Part shown: one piece after another, positions 38,383 to 46,865 of the stretch
Numbering within the stretch: the stretch's first letter is position 1
Layout: every line of letters begins with the position of its first letter
NCBI GenBank assembly: GCA_000761475.1
Contig: JQNW01000001.1
Coordinates: 124,001 to 188,000 of the forward strand
Direction: 5' to 3'
Origin: Chromohalobacter israelensis
GTDB taxonomy: Bacteria > Pseudomonadota > Gammaproteobacteria > Pseudomonadales > Halomonadaceae
DNA: 64,000 nucleotides
Translations under genes and position numbers: made by a program
The notes under the pieces: generated by a model
What the model was told of the DNA's origin: nothing
Database searches by the model: none
What the model saw: the letters and a program-made list of their open reading frames with translations, nothing else

Positions 38383-39372
38383 CTATATGTCGGGTCCCGT
38401 GTGATTAACCACCCGCCTGGTAAATAAGTCAGGCCGTTTAGTCTGCCATTCTTTCATCATCGCAATAGGTGATTGATGGTGCAGTGCCTTCTGCGGGATG
38501 TGGTGATTGTACAGCCAGGTATAGCGTTTCAGCGTCTGTTCCAGGTCCTCGCCTGAGGCATAGCGCCGAGTCGCCAGCACGTCGCTGATGCGGCCGTTGA
38601 AGCGCTCCACCATGCCGTTCGTTTGCGGCTTTCCCGGCTTGATCAGGCGGTGTTCGATGTCATGTGCCTGGCACTCCTGGTCAAACGGATGCCGGCCGCT
38701 GGGCTTGCGCTCACCTGCACGTGTGAAGCGATCGGTAAAAGATTTGCCGTTGTCAGTCAGCACCGTCTGGATCTTGAAGGGCGCCTTCTCTTCCACCTGC
38801 TTCATGAACGCGCGAGCATCCTTCGCGGACTGACTGCTTCGGATCTCCAGATACACCCAACGCGTGGCGCGATCGATGGCGACGTACAGGTAGCGTTTCT
38901 GCTGCTCGTCGGGCATCCGAGGCAGGTGCTTGATGTCGATGTGCACATACCCCGGTTCGTAGTCCTTGAAGGGCTTGTGCCTCGGTTTCTCGTCATCTCC
39001 GATGTCCTGCCGAGCCAGTTCCGCCAGTGTCGGCACGCCGCGCCGCTGGAGCATGCGATGCAGGCCGGAGCGAGACAACCGGGAGTTCAGGAACTCACGC
39101 GCCACGACGAGGAGATCATCCAGGCCGAGGCGAAGGAATTCGCGTGCTGCGATCAGCACCTCCTCCTGCTCGGGCGTGAGCGTGGCCAGCAGGTTGTGAC
39201 GCGTGTGCGATCGATCATGGACATCGTCACGGTAGCGCCAGCGCCGTATGGTCGCGGTGGCGACACCATACTGGCGAGCCAGCTCGCTATCCGTGATGCT
39301 GGAGGGCGCTGCCTGGATCTCGGCCCGGATCTTCGGTGTCGTGGTCGCTTGTTTATGCAGCTTGATGTCCAT
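38383..39372 (-). CDS. IS481-family transposase
   Basis: This 329-residue transposase has an N-terminal helix-turn-helix (ITDSELARQYGVATATIRRW) and an rve core with acidic residues in YVHIDIKHLPRM, TVLTDNGKSF and TNGMVERFNGRI. Its reading frame leaves the IS: the last codon ATA and the stop TAG are made from the duplicated target (38387-38383), so the C terminus depends on where the element sits. It appears intact. Confidence 0.9.
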   Translation of the reverse strand: MDIKLHKQATTTPKIRAEIQAAPSSITDSELARQYGVATATIRRWRYRDDVHDRSHTRHNLLATLTPEQEEVLIAAREFLRLGLDDLLVVAREFLNSRLSRSGLHRMLQRRGVPTLAELARQDIGDDEKPRHKPFKDYEPGYVHIDIKHLPRMPDEQQKRYLYVAIDRATRWVYLEIRSSQSAKDARAFMKQVEEKAPFKIQTVLTDNGKSFTDRFTRAGERKPSGRHPFDQECQAHDIEHRLIKPGKPQTNGMVERFNGRISDVLATRRYASGEDLEQTLKRYTWLYNHHIPQKALHHQSPIAMMKEWQTKRPDLFTRRVVNHTGPDI

Positions 39373-39463
39373 GAACTTGCTCCCGGATGAATTGCTGAAG
39401 AAGCTCTCTCGCTGCTAGCAGAGGATAACTTCTATAGGCGATCCGATCATCCGGGACCCTACA
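38388..39463 (-). mobile_element. IS481-family insertion sequence (1076 bp), with target duplication
   Basis: Inverted repeats are TGTCGGGTCCCG (38388) and TGTAGGGTCCCG on the opposite strand (ending 39463). The 6-base target TCTATA is present on both sides (38382-38387 and 39464-39469), a sign of a simple, recent insertion. It contains one transposase gene on the minus strand. The host DNA around it (38186-38387) is non-coding and AT-rich. Confidence 0.92.
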
Positions 39464-39563
39464 TCTATACATAAAGGTATAGCCATATGCATCTCCAGTT
39501 GAATTTTCCTGCTGCATACAACCTTTGTCCTGCACAAGGCTTCAGGCTGGCATTAGCCGGCCC

Positions 39564-40664
39564 GGCGGTCTCAATGACCAAGTGCAACACCTGAGCCATC
39601 AGGTATCGTATTGCCATGTCACATTACTACCACCATCTCGCCCCTGAAGACCGAGCTGCCATCATGCTGATGCAGGCAAGCCATTCAATCCGCGCTATTG
39701 CCCGACATATCGGTCGAGCGCCCAGTACGGTATCCCGGGAACTGGCTCGGCATGCCATCAGGCCCAATCAGCGCTACGACGCCAGTCTAGCCGGGCAGCG
39801 AGCTCGATTGGCACGTCATCGATCACGTCGCCAGCCCAAGCTGCATCCCGGTGGGGAGCTGTTCGAACTGGTGGTGTATCTGCTCCGCAAGTACTGGTCA
39901 CCTGAGCAGATAGCCCGCACACTGAGGGATATGTTTCCCGATAATTCCAGCCGTCGGGTATCGCATGAAGCCATCTACAATGCGCTTTACGTGATGCCAC
40001 GCGGCACGCTCAAGAAAGAACTCATTGCCTGTCTGCGTCAGGGTAACGGTAAACGCCGGCCTCGGAGTCGTGGCAAGGATCGACGTGGCCAATTGCCGGA
40101 CCTGGTCAGCATCCATCTGCGCCCGCCCGAGATCGAGGATCGTCTCATCCCGGGGCACTGGGAGGGTGACTTGATCATGGGGGCTGGCAACCAGTCAGCC
40201 GTCGGCACCCTGGTGGAGCGCACCACTCGCTTGGTGATCCTGGCGAAGATGGACGGCACCACGGCAACAGCGGCCTCCATCGGCTTCAGTGACAAGCTCA
40301 ACGAGGTGCCACGTGAGCTGCGATTATCCATGACCTACGATCAGGGCAAGGAAATGGCGCACCATGCCGAGATTACCCAGAAGACCGGCACGGCGATCTA
40401 CTTTGCCGATCCGCATAGCCCCTGGCAGCGAGGCTCCAACGAAAACACCAATGGCCTGCTTCGTCAGTATTTGCCGAAAGGGACGGACCTTTCTATCTAC
40501 AGCCAGGAAGAGCTCGATGCTATCGCCGATTCGATGAATACCCGGCCCCGCAAAACGCTCGATTGGCGCACGCCACTAGAGGTCTACGCAGACGTGCTTA
40601 AGAAATCAGTCGCGGGGCCACAAACCCTTCAATAATAGTGTTGCGCTTGGAGCTTGAGACCGCC
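39564..40664 (+). mobile_element. IS30-family insertion sequence (1101 bp)
   Basis: Imperfect 27-base inverted repeats begin GGCGGTCTCAA at both ends and share CCAAG-N-GCAACAC (39564-39590; inverse at 40638-40664). The bases CCC flank both ends (39561-39563 and 40665-40667), compatible with a 3-base target duplication. It contains one intact transposase gene. Confidence 0.88.
39616..40635 (+). CDS. IS30-family transposase
   Basis: This 339-residue transposase starts with the family's helix-turn-helix (LAPEDRAAIMLMQASHSIRA, then IARHIGRAPSTVSRELARH) and has an rve core with the DDE residues in WEGDLIMGAG, TYDQGKEMAHH and RGSNENTNGLLRQYLPKGTD-type sequence. The end, NTRPRKTLDWRTPLEV, is diagnostic for IS30. 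It appears complete. Confidence 0.93.
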   Translation: MSHYYHHLAPEDRAAIMLMQASHSIRAIARHIGRAPSTVSRELARHAIRPNQRYDASLAGQRARLARHRSRRQPKLHPGGELFELVVYLLRKYWSPEQIARTLRDMFPDNSSRRVSHEAIYNALYVMPRGTLKKELIACLRQGNGKRRPRSRGKDRRGQLPDLVSIHLRPPEIEDRLIPGHWEGDLIMGAGNQSAVGTLVERTTRLVILAKMDGTTATAASIGFSDKLNEVPRELRLSMTYDQGKEMAHHAEITQKTGTAIYFADPHSPWQRGSNENTNGLLRQYLPKGTDLSIYSQEELDAIADSMNTRPRKTLDWRTPLEVYADVLKKSVAGPQTLQ

Positions 40665-41105
40665 CCCTTTTTCTTAGCGCTTCAGCATCAGCCCAAGGCG
40701 AGATAGCAAGCCCGTAGCGGCACCTGCCCTGCGGCAATGGCATCTGCGAATGTCCGACAAATGATGATGACTGCCGCCCGCCCAGCCCTTGTGAAGAAAA
40801 GTCATGCACACCACTAGCCATCTGAATCATATATGATATAACGACTCTTGAAGGGCAACATCTGGCAGGATCGGCGGCCAGTATCTAGCCTTCTCATGTC
40901 CCTACGGCCCAAAAGCCAGCGCACAAGGAGAGTGTCGACCTGGGTGCTTCCATGCAGCAGGGTCATGAGGAACGAAAACAATTAATAAAGGTTAATTTTG
41001 ATTAGACAAAAAGATAAGATTAATCTAAACCCAATCATCAGGGAGTGCGTCTTGCATCCCAGCAAAACTTCCTGATGCAATATTTTAATAAATGGCAGGT
41101 GCTCC
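40665..41105. other. Intergenic stretch between IS30 and the PilZ-HD-GYP gene
   Basis: No gene is seen in these 441 bases. Noticeable are the palindrome TCATATATGA near 40829-40838, an AT-rich run at 40980-41035 that is a likely promoter region for the next gene, and an imperfect inverted repeat ATCAGGGAGT / ACTTCCTGAT (41037-41046 and 41067-41076) that would form a leader hairpin 30 bases before the start codon. Confidence 0.5.
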
Positions 41106-42599
41106 ATGCTGACCAAAGATAGTTCTGGAAACCATCTCGCCGGCGTGCTCCGATCACTGGTATCGAAAGAGCATACGGTGACTATCTTCTCAAAAAAGAC
41201 AACACGCCCGCTCCAGGCCGACATTACTAACCTGGACCTGGAGACGGGCGCATTCGACCTTACGGTCAATTATGAAAAGCCCGATATCGACGCCTATTTC
41301 TATCAAGGAAATTTATCATTCGATATTGAGATCCCTGCCGCCTCTGAAGAAGAACTCTCGGAAATCTATAATTTCGAGAAGGTCAAGGCGAAACCGCTGA
41401 AGAAAGAACCCGGTGTCTACGAGATCAAGTGCCAACTCACGGATGAGCTTTTCGCACGCGAGTCTCGTGGCGCGGTACGCATCCCTTTCATTCTGGGAAT
41501 GAGCGCTCAGGCAAACCTGGAGGTCTATACCAACGAGCTGATCATCAAGGGGCGTGTCCGCAACCTCTCCACGGGTGGCTGCATGATCGACATCGCGCTG
41601 GAAGACAGTCTTCCCATCTATGTCAAGCAGCGGCTGCCAGGAGTCACCATCAAGTTCCCGAACGGCGAATACTTTAATTCTCAAGGCTGCATACGCCATA
41701 TGCGCCCATTCGGTAACGAAGGACATGCCGCGGTAGGCATTGAATTCGTCGAGGTGGAACGCGATATGGAGAATGCGCTTTATCGGCTGGTGTCCGAGTC
41801 GGAGCGCGAATCGGCGTACCGGGCCGGCGTCGAAGGGCGCGGTGTCAGTGAGTCACCGGTTTTCATTCCGCGCAAGAAGGAGAGCAGTATCCTGAAACAC
41901 GATGCTCACAAGTCGACGGAGCCAGCCAACGCACCGCCCATGGTCAAGGGTGTCCGTTCGGTCGCACGCCAGCTGCAAGCGGTGTTGATCTTCATCAAGA
42001 ACTGGAACTCGTTTCCCGAGGAAACACTTTACGACTGCACCGATTCGCTCATCTACCTGGTCAAGCAGGACCGCAAGGCACTGTTATACGCACTTTCCTA
42101 TCTGCAGGATCAGCCCGAGTGGGTGCGTCATGCGGTTCAGGTCGCTGCCTACCTGGCGGACATGATGGTGTTGCGTGATCCACATTCGACCCAGTTGCGC
42201 GAAGCCGTGGCCGGCGCCTTGCTGCACACCATGGGCAAACCGCTGCTCATGAGTGAACAGCTGCCCTCGCTCAAGACCAATATGACGCCTCAGCAGAAGG
42301 CGATTCTACGCGGTCACGTGGAGAAGCTGCTCGAAAAGACCGATGCCTTGGGATGGCAGCCCAGCCCGGGATGTCGAGACATTATTGAAAATGCCAACGA
42401 GCTGCTCGACGGCAGCGGCTATCCTGCCGGCAAGACCGAGGACGAACTGTCCGAAGTCGTCAAAATGATCAGTGTAATCAAGGCGATCAATAAATATACC
42501 CACGAACGTAATGGCGTATCGCCACGTACGCCGCTGGATGCCTACCGCTGGGTACATGAGCATGGAAATCTTTACGACCGCACGATCATCATCGACTAG
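41106..42599 (+). pseudogene. YcgR/PilZ-HD-GYP-like c-di-GMP protein, 5' part (interrupted by IS5)
   Basis: The 497-residue remnant has a YcgR-like N domain, a PilZ domain with both c-di-GMP motifs (RGAVR, residues 121-125; NLSTGG, 153-158) and an HD-GYP-like domain from about residue 285. The HD pair is H374-T375 (HTMGK) and the HHE pair is replaced (ENANE), although DGSGYP (435-440) remains, so phosphodiesterase activity is unlikely even in the intact protein. An IS5 element enters the codon after ...TIIID, where TA plus the first IS base makes TAG. The missing end lies at 43513-43750; joined, the protein has 576 residues. Confidence 0.88.
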
Positions 42600-43510
42600 G
42601 CTTTGTACGAAAAGTAGATTTTGCTAGTTTCTTCTATGCCACAACAGCATAGGTGAGGTATGGCAGGACGCTACGAGATCTCCGACAACGGCTGGGCCCT
42701 TATCGAGGATATCGTGTCGCCACCGAAAACGACGGGGCGCCCCCGTCGCGATGACCGCCAAGTGTTGAACGGCATCTTCTGGGTCCTTTGCTCGGGGGCC
42801 AAATGGCGGGATCTTCCCGAGCGTTACGGCCCCTGGTCCACGGTATATGACCGATTCCGCCAGTGGCGTGATGATGGCACTTTCGATGCCGTGCTGGCGC
42901 ACCTCCAGCTCCAACTGCGCGAGGATGGCCTGATGGACCTGGATACCTGGATGATCGACTCCACGTCCATTCGTGCCACACGGGCCGCCTCGGGAGGTGG
43001 CAAAAAGGGGGCTCGGACGAACCGGTAGACCATGCGTTGGGGCGCAGCCGGGGCGGCCTGACCACCAAGCTCCACCTGGTCTGCGATCGACATGGATGGC
43101 CGCTGACCTTCACGCTGTCACCGGGTCAAGACGCCGACACCCGCCATTTCATGCCCACGATGGAGACGATCCGCCTGCCAGGAAAGGCGGGGCGACCCCG
43201 CAAGCGTTGCCGCTATATCGTGGCCGACAAGGGCTACGACAGCGATGACTTGCGCCGCTACTGCGATCGATACCGAATGAAGCCGATCATCGCGCAGCGC
43301 AAGATGTATCGAAAGCCTCGTCCCGGGCTTCCCCGAGGGTTCGACAAGCCCAAGTATCGGGAGCGCAATGTGGTAGAGCGCGCCTTCAGCTGGCTCAAGG
43401 AGATACGACGAATTGCGACGCGCTATGACAAGCTGGCCCGTAGCTTTCGCGCCATGGTATGCCTGGCTTGCATAAGCCGCTGTCTACGAGCTGACTTTTC
43501 GTACAAAACC
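42599..43510 (+). mobile_element. IS5-family (IS427-like) insertion sequence (912 bp)
   Basis: Ends are GGCTTTGTACGAAAAGT and, inverted, GGTTTTGTACGAAAAGT. TA is duplicated on both sides (42597-42598 and 43511-43512). Removing the element and one TA restores a continuous codon series (GAC TAC ATC CAA CAG; D-Y-I-Q-Q), which proves both borders. It holds two overlapping transposase frames. Confidence 0.95.
42660..43028 (+). CDS. IS5-family transposase, N-terminal frame (OrfA)
   Basis: These 122 residues carry the DUF4096-like N-terminal domain (YEISDNGWALIEDIVSPPKT, then LNGIFWVLCSGAKWRDLPER) and the first catalytic Asp in DTWMIDSTSIRATRA. Near its end, GGC AAA AAG GGG (42999-43010) is a slippery run; a -1 shift continues as QKGGSDEPVDHALGRSRGG in the OrfB frame. 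Confidence 0.9.
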   Translation: MAGRYEISDNGWALIEDIVSPPKTTGRPRRDDRQVLNGIFWVLCSGAKWRDLPERYGPWSTVYDRFRQWRDDGTFDAVLAHLQLQLREDGLMDLDTWMIDSTSIRATRAASGGGKKGARTNR

Positions 43511-43750
43511 TACATCCAACAGTATGGATTGTACCCGATCGGCAGCCTGGCCAAGTTTTCGCGGGGCTTCCTCGCCTGGATCATGGATATCGACAACAAG
43601 GGAATGCCGATCCAGGTGCATGTAGTGAAGAACCTGTCATTCATTGACGCGAGTATCGACACGGTGCTTACTTCGACCGACTTCTCCCAGATCGGTCGGC
43701 TGGAGGGTATCGTCAATCCCAACGACTATACCGTCAGTCATAAATCCTGA
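43037..43750 (+). CDS. IS5-family transposase, C-terminal frame (OrfB), fused to host gene tail
   Basis: The DDE_Tnp_1 part has the second and third acidic residues in YIVADKGYDSDDLRRY and RNVVERAFSWLKEIRR. Its meaningful start is by -1 frameshift from OrfA near 43002-43007, not the TTG at 43037. No stop occurs before the IS end at 43510: the frame continues through ACC TAC into the interrupted gene and ends at its natural stop 43750. The product is thus transposase plus 79 residues of the HD-GYP C terminus. Confidence 0.85.
   Translation: MGRSRGGLTTKLHLVCDRHGWPLTFTLSPGQDADTRHFMPTMETIRLPGKAGRPRKRCRYIVADKGYDSDDLRRYCDRYRMKPIIAQRKMYRKPRPGLPRGFDKPKYRERNVVERAFSWLKEIRRIATRYDKLARSFRAMVCLACISRCLRADFSYKTYIQQYGLYPIGSLAKFSRGFLAWIMDIDNKGMPIQVHVVKNLSFIDASIDTVLTSTDFSQIGRLEGIVNPNDYTVSHKS
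43513..43750 (+). pseudogene. 3' part of the interrupted PilZ-HD-GYP gene
   Basis: These bases encode IQQYGLYPIGSLAKFSRGFL, then AWIMDIDNKGMPIQVHVVKN, the usual C-terminal end of HD-GYP proteins (YPxGS followed by a beta-rich tail). It is separated from its first part by the IS5 element and has no start of its own. Confidence 0.88.
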
Positions 43751-44183
43751 GGCACAAGCGGCTATCGGTCATGGATACTAGGCACTGTCTTAAAAGTCGA
43801 CGAGTGAAGGCCAGACCGGGGCGCGTAGCCAAGGCAAAAATCAGCGCAAACGGACCAGGCTGACGCACCAGTTTACAGGGGGTAAATGAGCATTTTGATC
43901 GGACTCGCGCCCGAGCTGGTTTTTAACGCAGCATGGCCGAGTGCAGACGGTTTTCAGACAATGGCTAAAGTTCTGCGGCCCCTGGCCGATAGCGTTTGAG
44001 TCAGCAGCCACGTCATCATACGGGCATCAACGCATGGTGTACCGCACAAGCACACGATGACGCGGCTGCCGTCAACTCGCTGTGAACGACGCTTGCCATT
44101 GGCAAGGCTTGGGTCAGCTTCGCTGGCCCTGTTTTTCTCACACTATTTACACGCATGAGCGTTCAAGCTTTATAGGTTCCACC
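43751..44183. other. Intergenic stretch upstream of the 44.2-kb gene
   Basis: These 433 bases hold no convincing gene. The segment 43790-43960 contains TTTAC-N5-GTAAA (around 43872-43886) and a short frame (43886-43999, 37 codons after AGGGGG) and has the look of a dispersed intergenic repeat; this is an impression only. The right part holds a sigma-28-type promoter (43966-43992). Confidence 0.4.
43966..43992 (+). promoter_or_regulatory. Sigma-28 (FliA) type promoter upstream of the 44.2-kb gene
   Basis: TAAAGTTC (43966-43973), 11 bases, GCCGATAG (43985-43992): seven of eight -35 positions and a -10 identical to those of fliC, flgM and flgK. Transcription would begin near 43999, about 185 bases before the next likely start codon (44184), a longer leader than for fliC. 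Confidence 0.75.
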
Positions 44184-44537
44184 ATGTCGTCTCCCCGTAC
44201 CCAAATTTCTGCCAGAGAGTTGACCGAGGAAATCGTGCCCCGCCTGGATCTGATCGAGAAGTTGATCAGCACGACACTGACCTCGCTGATCGAGACCACG
44301 GACTCGGCGGAAGAACGCGAGCGCCGAGAGGACCAGAAGCGCCGCTTCGAATTGATGCTTCTCTCCATTCGCATGAACGTCGCCAGCGTGACCCGCCGCC
44401 ATGCCTCGGTGATTCGCGCCATCCAGAACGGCGACCGTACCGACTCTTCAATACTGCAACTGGACGAAAACGAGGCCATCGCGATGGATAACGCGAAAAC
44501 CTTGTATGAACAGGTGAAGGCGCACACACGCACTTGA
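44184..44537 (+). CDS. Uncharacterised helical protein, sigma-28-linked
   Basis: This 117-residue, highly charged, helix-rich protein (ISARELTEEIVPRLDLIEKL and SAEERERREDQKRRFELMLL) has no signal peptide, no membrane segment and no Cys. No family was recognised. It is the first gene after a sigma-28-type promoter and lies between fliC and flaG, so a flagellar role (for example a chaperone or filament accessory like FliT) is possible but unproven. ATG 44184 follows AGGTTCC; a GTG at 44082 is in frame but unlikely. Confidence 0.65.
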   Translation: MSSPRTQISARELTEEIVPRLDLIEKLISTTLTSLIETTDSAEERERREDQKRRFELMLLSIRMNVASVTRRHASVIRAIQNGDRTDSSILQLDENEAIAMDNAKTLYEQVKAHTRT

Positions 44538-44636
44538 TATTCTTGTAGTCATTGGTAGCAGCGCCCGACGCCTTGTTTTTTGGCATACTACGCTAAAAGA
44601 TATTTCAACTTCTTTTACCATGGCGGCTTGAAGCGT

Positions 44637-45203
44637 ATGCGATCGTTACTGCGTAGTCAGTTATTTCTCGTGTTGCTATGGATCATGGTCATGGCAACCC
44701 TCCCCTACACGACGTACAAGCTCTTGATGCTTCAGGGGGAGGCACCGGCGTTGCTGGCGGAACATGTCACGGCTCTGGTCATCGGCAACATCGTCATGAC
44801 GGCCATTCTGATCCTCATGATGCTACTGGTAACCGCCGCACACTGGCAGCTTCGTCAACGCAGCGTATCGCGAGCACGCAGTGAGCGGCCGCCCCCCGAC
44901 CGTCCGGCCCCTTCACGGCCCAAACCATCATCGCGCACCTCGCGGCCATCCGAAGCCGCCCCGGCCAGTACCGGCCTTCAACTGGTCGAAGTGGGTGCGG
45001 AAAGTCCGCTGCAAAGCCGTTTACCCATGGGCGCCATCGTCGTCTCGGTCAACGGCACCTCCGCCACATCGCTGGAAACGGCGGAGTCGGTACTCAAGCC
45101 AGGCGTCAATGAAATTGACTGGGTGGACGATGCCGGCAAGCGCAACATGGCTTACGTCATGGTGCGCGACGGCAAGCTTCACGCTGAGTTTCGCCCGGTC
45201 TGA
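44637..45203 (+). CDS. Uncharacterised membrane protein with PDZ-like C terminus
   Basis: This 188-residue protein has two predicted helices (about residues 8-28, LFLVLLWIMVMATLPYTTYK; and 43-66, VIGNIVMTAILILMMLLVTA), a basic Pro/Arg/Ser linker and a C-terminal 75-residue part resembling a small PDZ/beta domain (SPLQSRLPMGAIVVSVNGTS). No known family was identified. It is 99 bases after the helical protein, on the same strand. The frame is open to 44580 with TTG, but ATG 44637 gives a sensible membrane topology. Confidence 0.6.
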   Translation: MRSLLRSQLFLVLLWIMVMATLPYTTYKLLMLQGEAPALLAEHVTALVIGNIVMTAILILMMLLVTAAHWQLRQRSVSRARSERPPPDRPAPSRPKPSSRTSRPSEAAPASTGLQLVEVGAESPLQSRLPMGAIVVSVNGTSATSLETAESVLKPGVNEIDWVDDAGKRNMAYVMVRDGKLHAEFRPV

Positions 45204-45392
45204 CGGAGCGCGACGAGAGACGTCGGGTGCTCACATGCATTTTTTTGCATGCGATGCTAAAGATGATCCCGCGACGGCCGATAACCAAGAAGCCACAGGG
45301 GAATCGAATCAGCAGGGAATGCGTTTGAACGTGGATATAACAAGCGTGGAGCCGACACGCCACCAAGAGAAACCACCAACGCGAGGCCCCCG

Positions 45393-45872
45393 ATGACGCA
45401 TATCGGTACCTTCATCACCGAGTCCGAGACCAGTGTGAAAGAAAAGCTCTCCCAGGCGCTCGAGACACTTCTCGAGCGCGACTCGCACCTGCTCACCGCT
45501 TCGGCGACGGAACGCTCACTCTCCTTCCGGCTGGGAATGTATCTGCAGCAGGCGTTTCCAGACTGGGACGTGGATATCGAGTACAACCGCTGGTCCGGCC
45601 CCTGCAAGCGCACCCGCCATATGACGACCGTCAGCCACACCGCTGACACCGACGCGCGCACCGCCTATCCCGACATCATCATTCATCACCGCGGCACGCA
45701 TGAAAACCTGGCGGCCATCGAGGTGCAAAAGAGCACCAACAGTTTCGGCAAGCATCAGGACATCAAGAAGATTCAGTCTTACAAACGGGACAGTGGCTTC
45801 CATCACGCCATCTTCGTCGATATCGGCGTGGGTGACGATGCGGGTCGTACGCAGGTCGAACTGATGCCGTGA
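45393..45872 (+). CDS. Uncharacterised protein with PD-(D/E)XK nuclease-like fold
   Basis: The 159-residue pattern (ERSLSFRLGMYLQQAFPDWD, VDIEYNRW, then YPDIIIHHRGTHENLAAIEV and QKS) matches a widespread family of small hypothetical proteins with a PD-(D/E)XK-like core, usually written PDIIVHRRG...VIEVKKS. Here the ExK motif reads EVQ: the catalytic Lys is replaced by Gln with a Lys next to it. Role unknown. It lies between the membrane protein and flaG, which may be coincidental or reflect a shared transcript. Confidence 0.65.
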   Translation: MTHIGTFITESETSVKEKLSQALETLLERDSHLLTASATERSLSFRLGMYLQQAFPDWDVDIEYNRWSGPCKRTRHMTTVSHTADTDARTAYPDIIIHHRGTHENLAAIEVQKSTNSFGKHQDIKKIQSYKRDSGFHHAIFVDIGVGDDAGRTQVELMP

Positions 45873-45952
45873 TATACGACATCGAGCGCGTCGCCCACTG
45901 TGCCATGACAAAAAAACCCAAAAAGAACCATCACGACACGGGGGAACACAGC

Positions 45953-46327
45953 ATGTCGTCGAACATACCCGAGTTTCCAACCAACAGCGGTCCGTCCACC
46001 GCACATATCACGCCCAATCCGTTGAGCGGCCGCCAGCGCCTGGACATGGCCTTGGCCCACTTGCGCCCCGAGTCGGCGACACAGGTCGCATCGCCCTCTT
46101 CGTCGCTCACCATGAGTGAACTCGCCGCGCCTATCCAGCGCGTCAATGAAGTGATGAGTGCCTACAATATCCAGTTCGAATTATCGGAATACGAGGGGCG
46201 CATCGTGACGCGTATCGTCGATCGCGAGAGCCAGGAACTGATTCGCCAGATTCCCAGCGAAGAAGTGCTGCGTATCGCCGAAGCCCTGGAGCAACGCCAG
46301 GGTCGCTTGATCGAATGGGAAGTGTGA
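45953..46327 (+). CDS. flaG: Flagellar protein FlaG
   Basis: This 124-residue protein has the FlaG C-terminal block (VMSAYNIQFELSEYEGRIVT and RIVDRESQELIRQIPSEEVL). It is thought to affect filament length. ATG 45953 has GGGGGAAC upstream and gives the usual size; an in-frame start at 45869 would add 28 unrelated residues. Usually fliD and fliS follow; here they do not. Confidence 0.87.
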   Translation: MSSNIPEFPTNSGPSTAHITPNPLSGRQRLDMALAHLRPESATQVASPSSSLTMSELAAPIQRVNEVMSAYNIQFELSEYEGRIVTRIVDRESQELIRQIPSEEVLRIAEALEQRQGRLIEWEV

Positions 46328-46865
46328 CCGTCGCACGATCAAGTGGCACTCAGGTCGCTTGCGGCGCATAACCGACGCGAAAGCCGCTACAGTGCCGGCA
46401 TGAAACCCGGAATCGGGAGGCCATGCATGGCCTCCCCGGCGTCCCGTCTGCAGGTCTGCATGAGCCGTGCCTGCGTGCATACGCCGCAACGGCTGCCGGT
46501 GCGGGTGCCGGACCACCGCTTGCTGCGCTGTGCCAGCGACCGCACTTTCTCGGCGACCACGCCACGCCGCCACCAGGCCCCCGCTCTGCCAGCCAAACGC
46601 CAACCGCTGCTCCCACGAGTGCCGCAGGACTGTATCGGCCAGGCGACAACCACGTTGCCGGCACTTGGGATCATTCGGCCACGAAACGCAGGCGCCACAT
46701 CGGCCCCATTCGCTTGCACACGGGGCGCGCACGTCTCACCATTAGCGGCCTTTGGAAGGTTTTCAGCATCGTGACTCTTTCTTGCGCGCTGTACCGCGTA
46801 TAGAACTGTTTCGATCACATGAACACCTGTTTACATAAAAGTTCGCCCACATAAACAGGACCCGG
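46328..46865. other. Intergenic region flaG - sulP, no convincing gene
   Basis: Several frames are open here on both strands because of the high GC, but none has a plausible start, hydrophobic pattern or recognisable motif; all are Arg/Pro/Ala-rich. Where flaG neighbours such as fliD would be expected, nothing remains. The sulP promoter probably lies in the AT-richer 46800-46860 stretch. Confidence 0.45.

Noticed and set aside
43886..43999. 37-codon frame MSILIGLAPELVFNAAWPS after AGGGGG
   Set aside because: It ends on the sigma-28 promoter, has no family and lies in a stretch that looks like a dispersed intergenic repeat.
46387..46818. Minus-strand frame of 143 codons after flaG
   Set aside because: Arg/Gly/Ala-rich with no motif, no ribosome-binding site and no continuity with neighbours.
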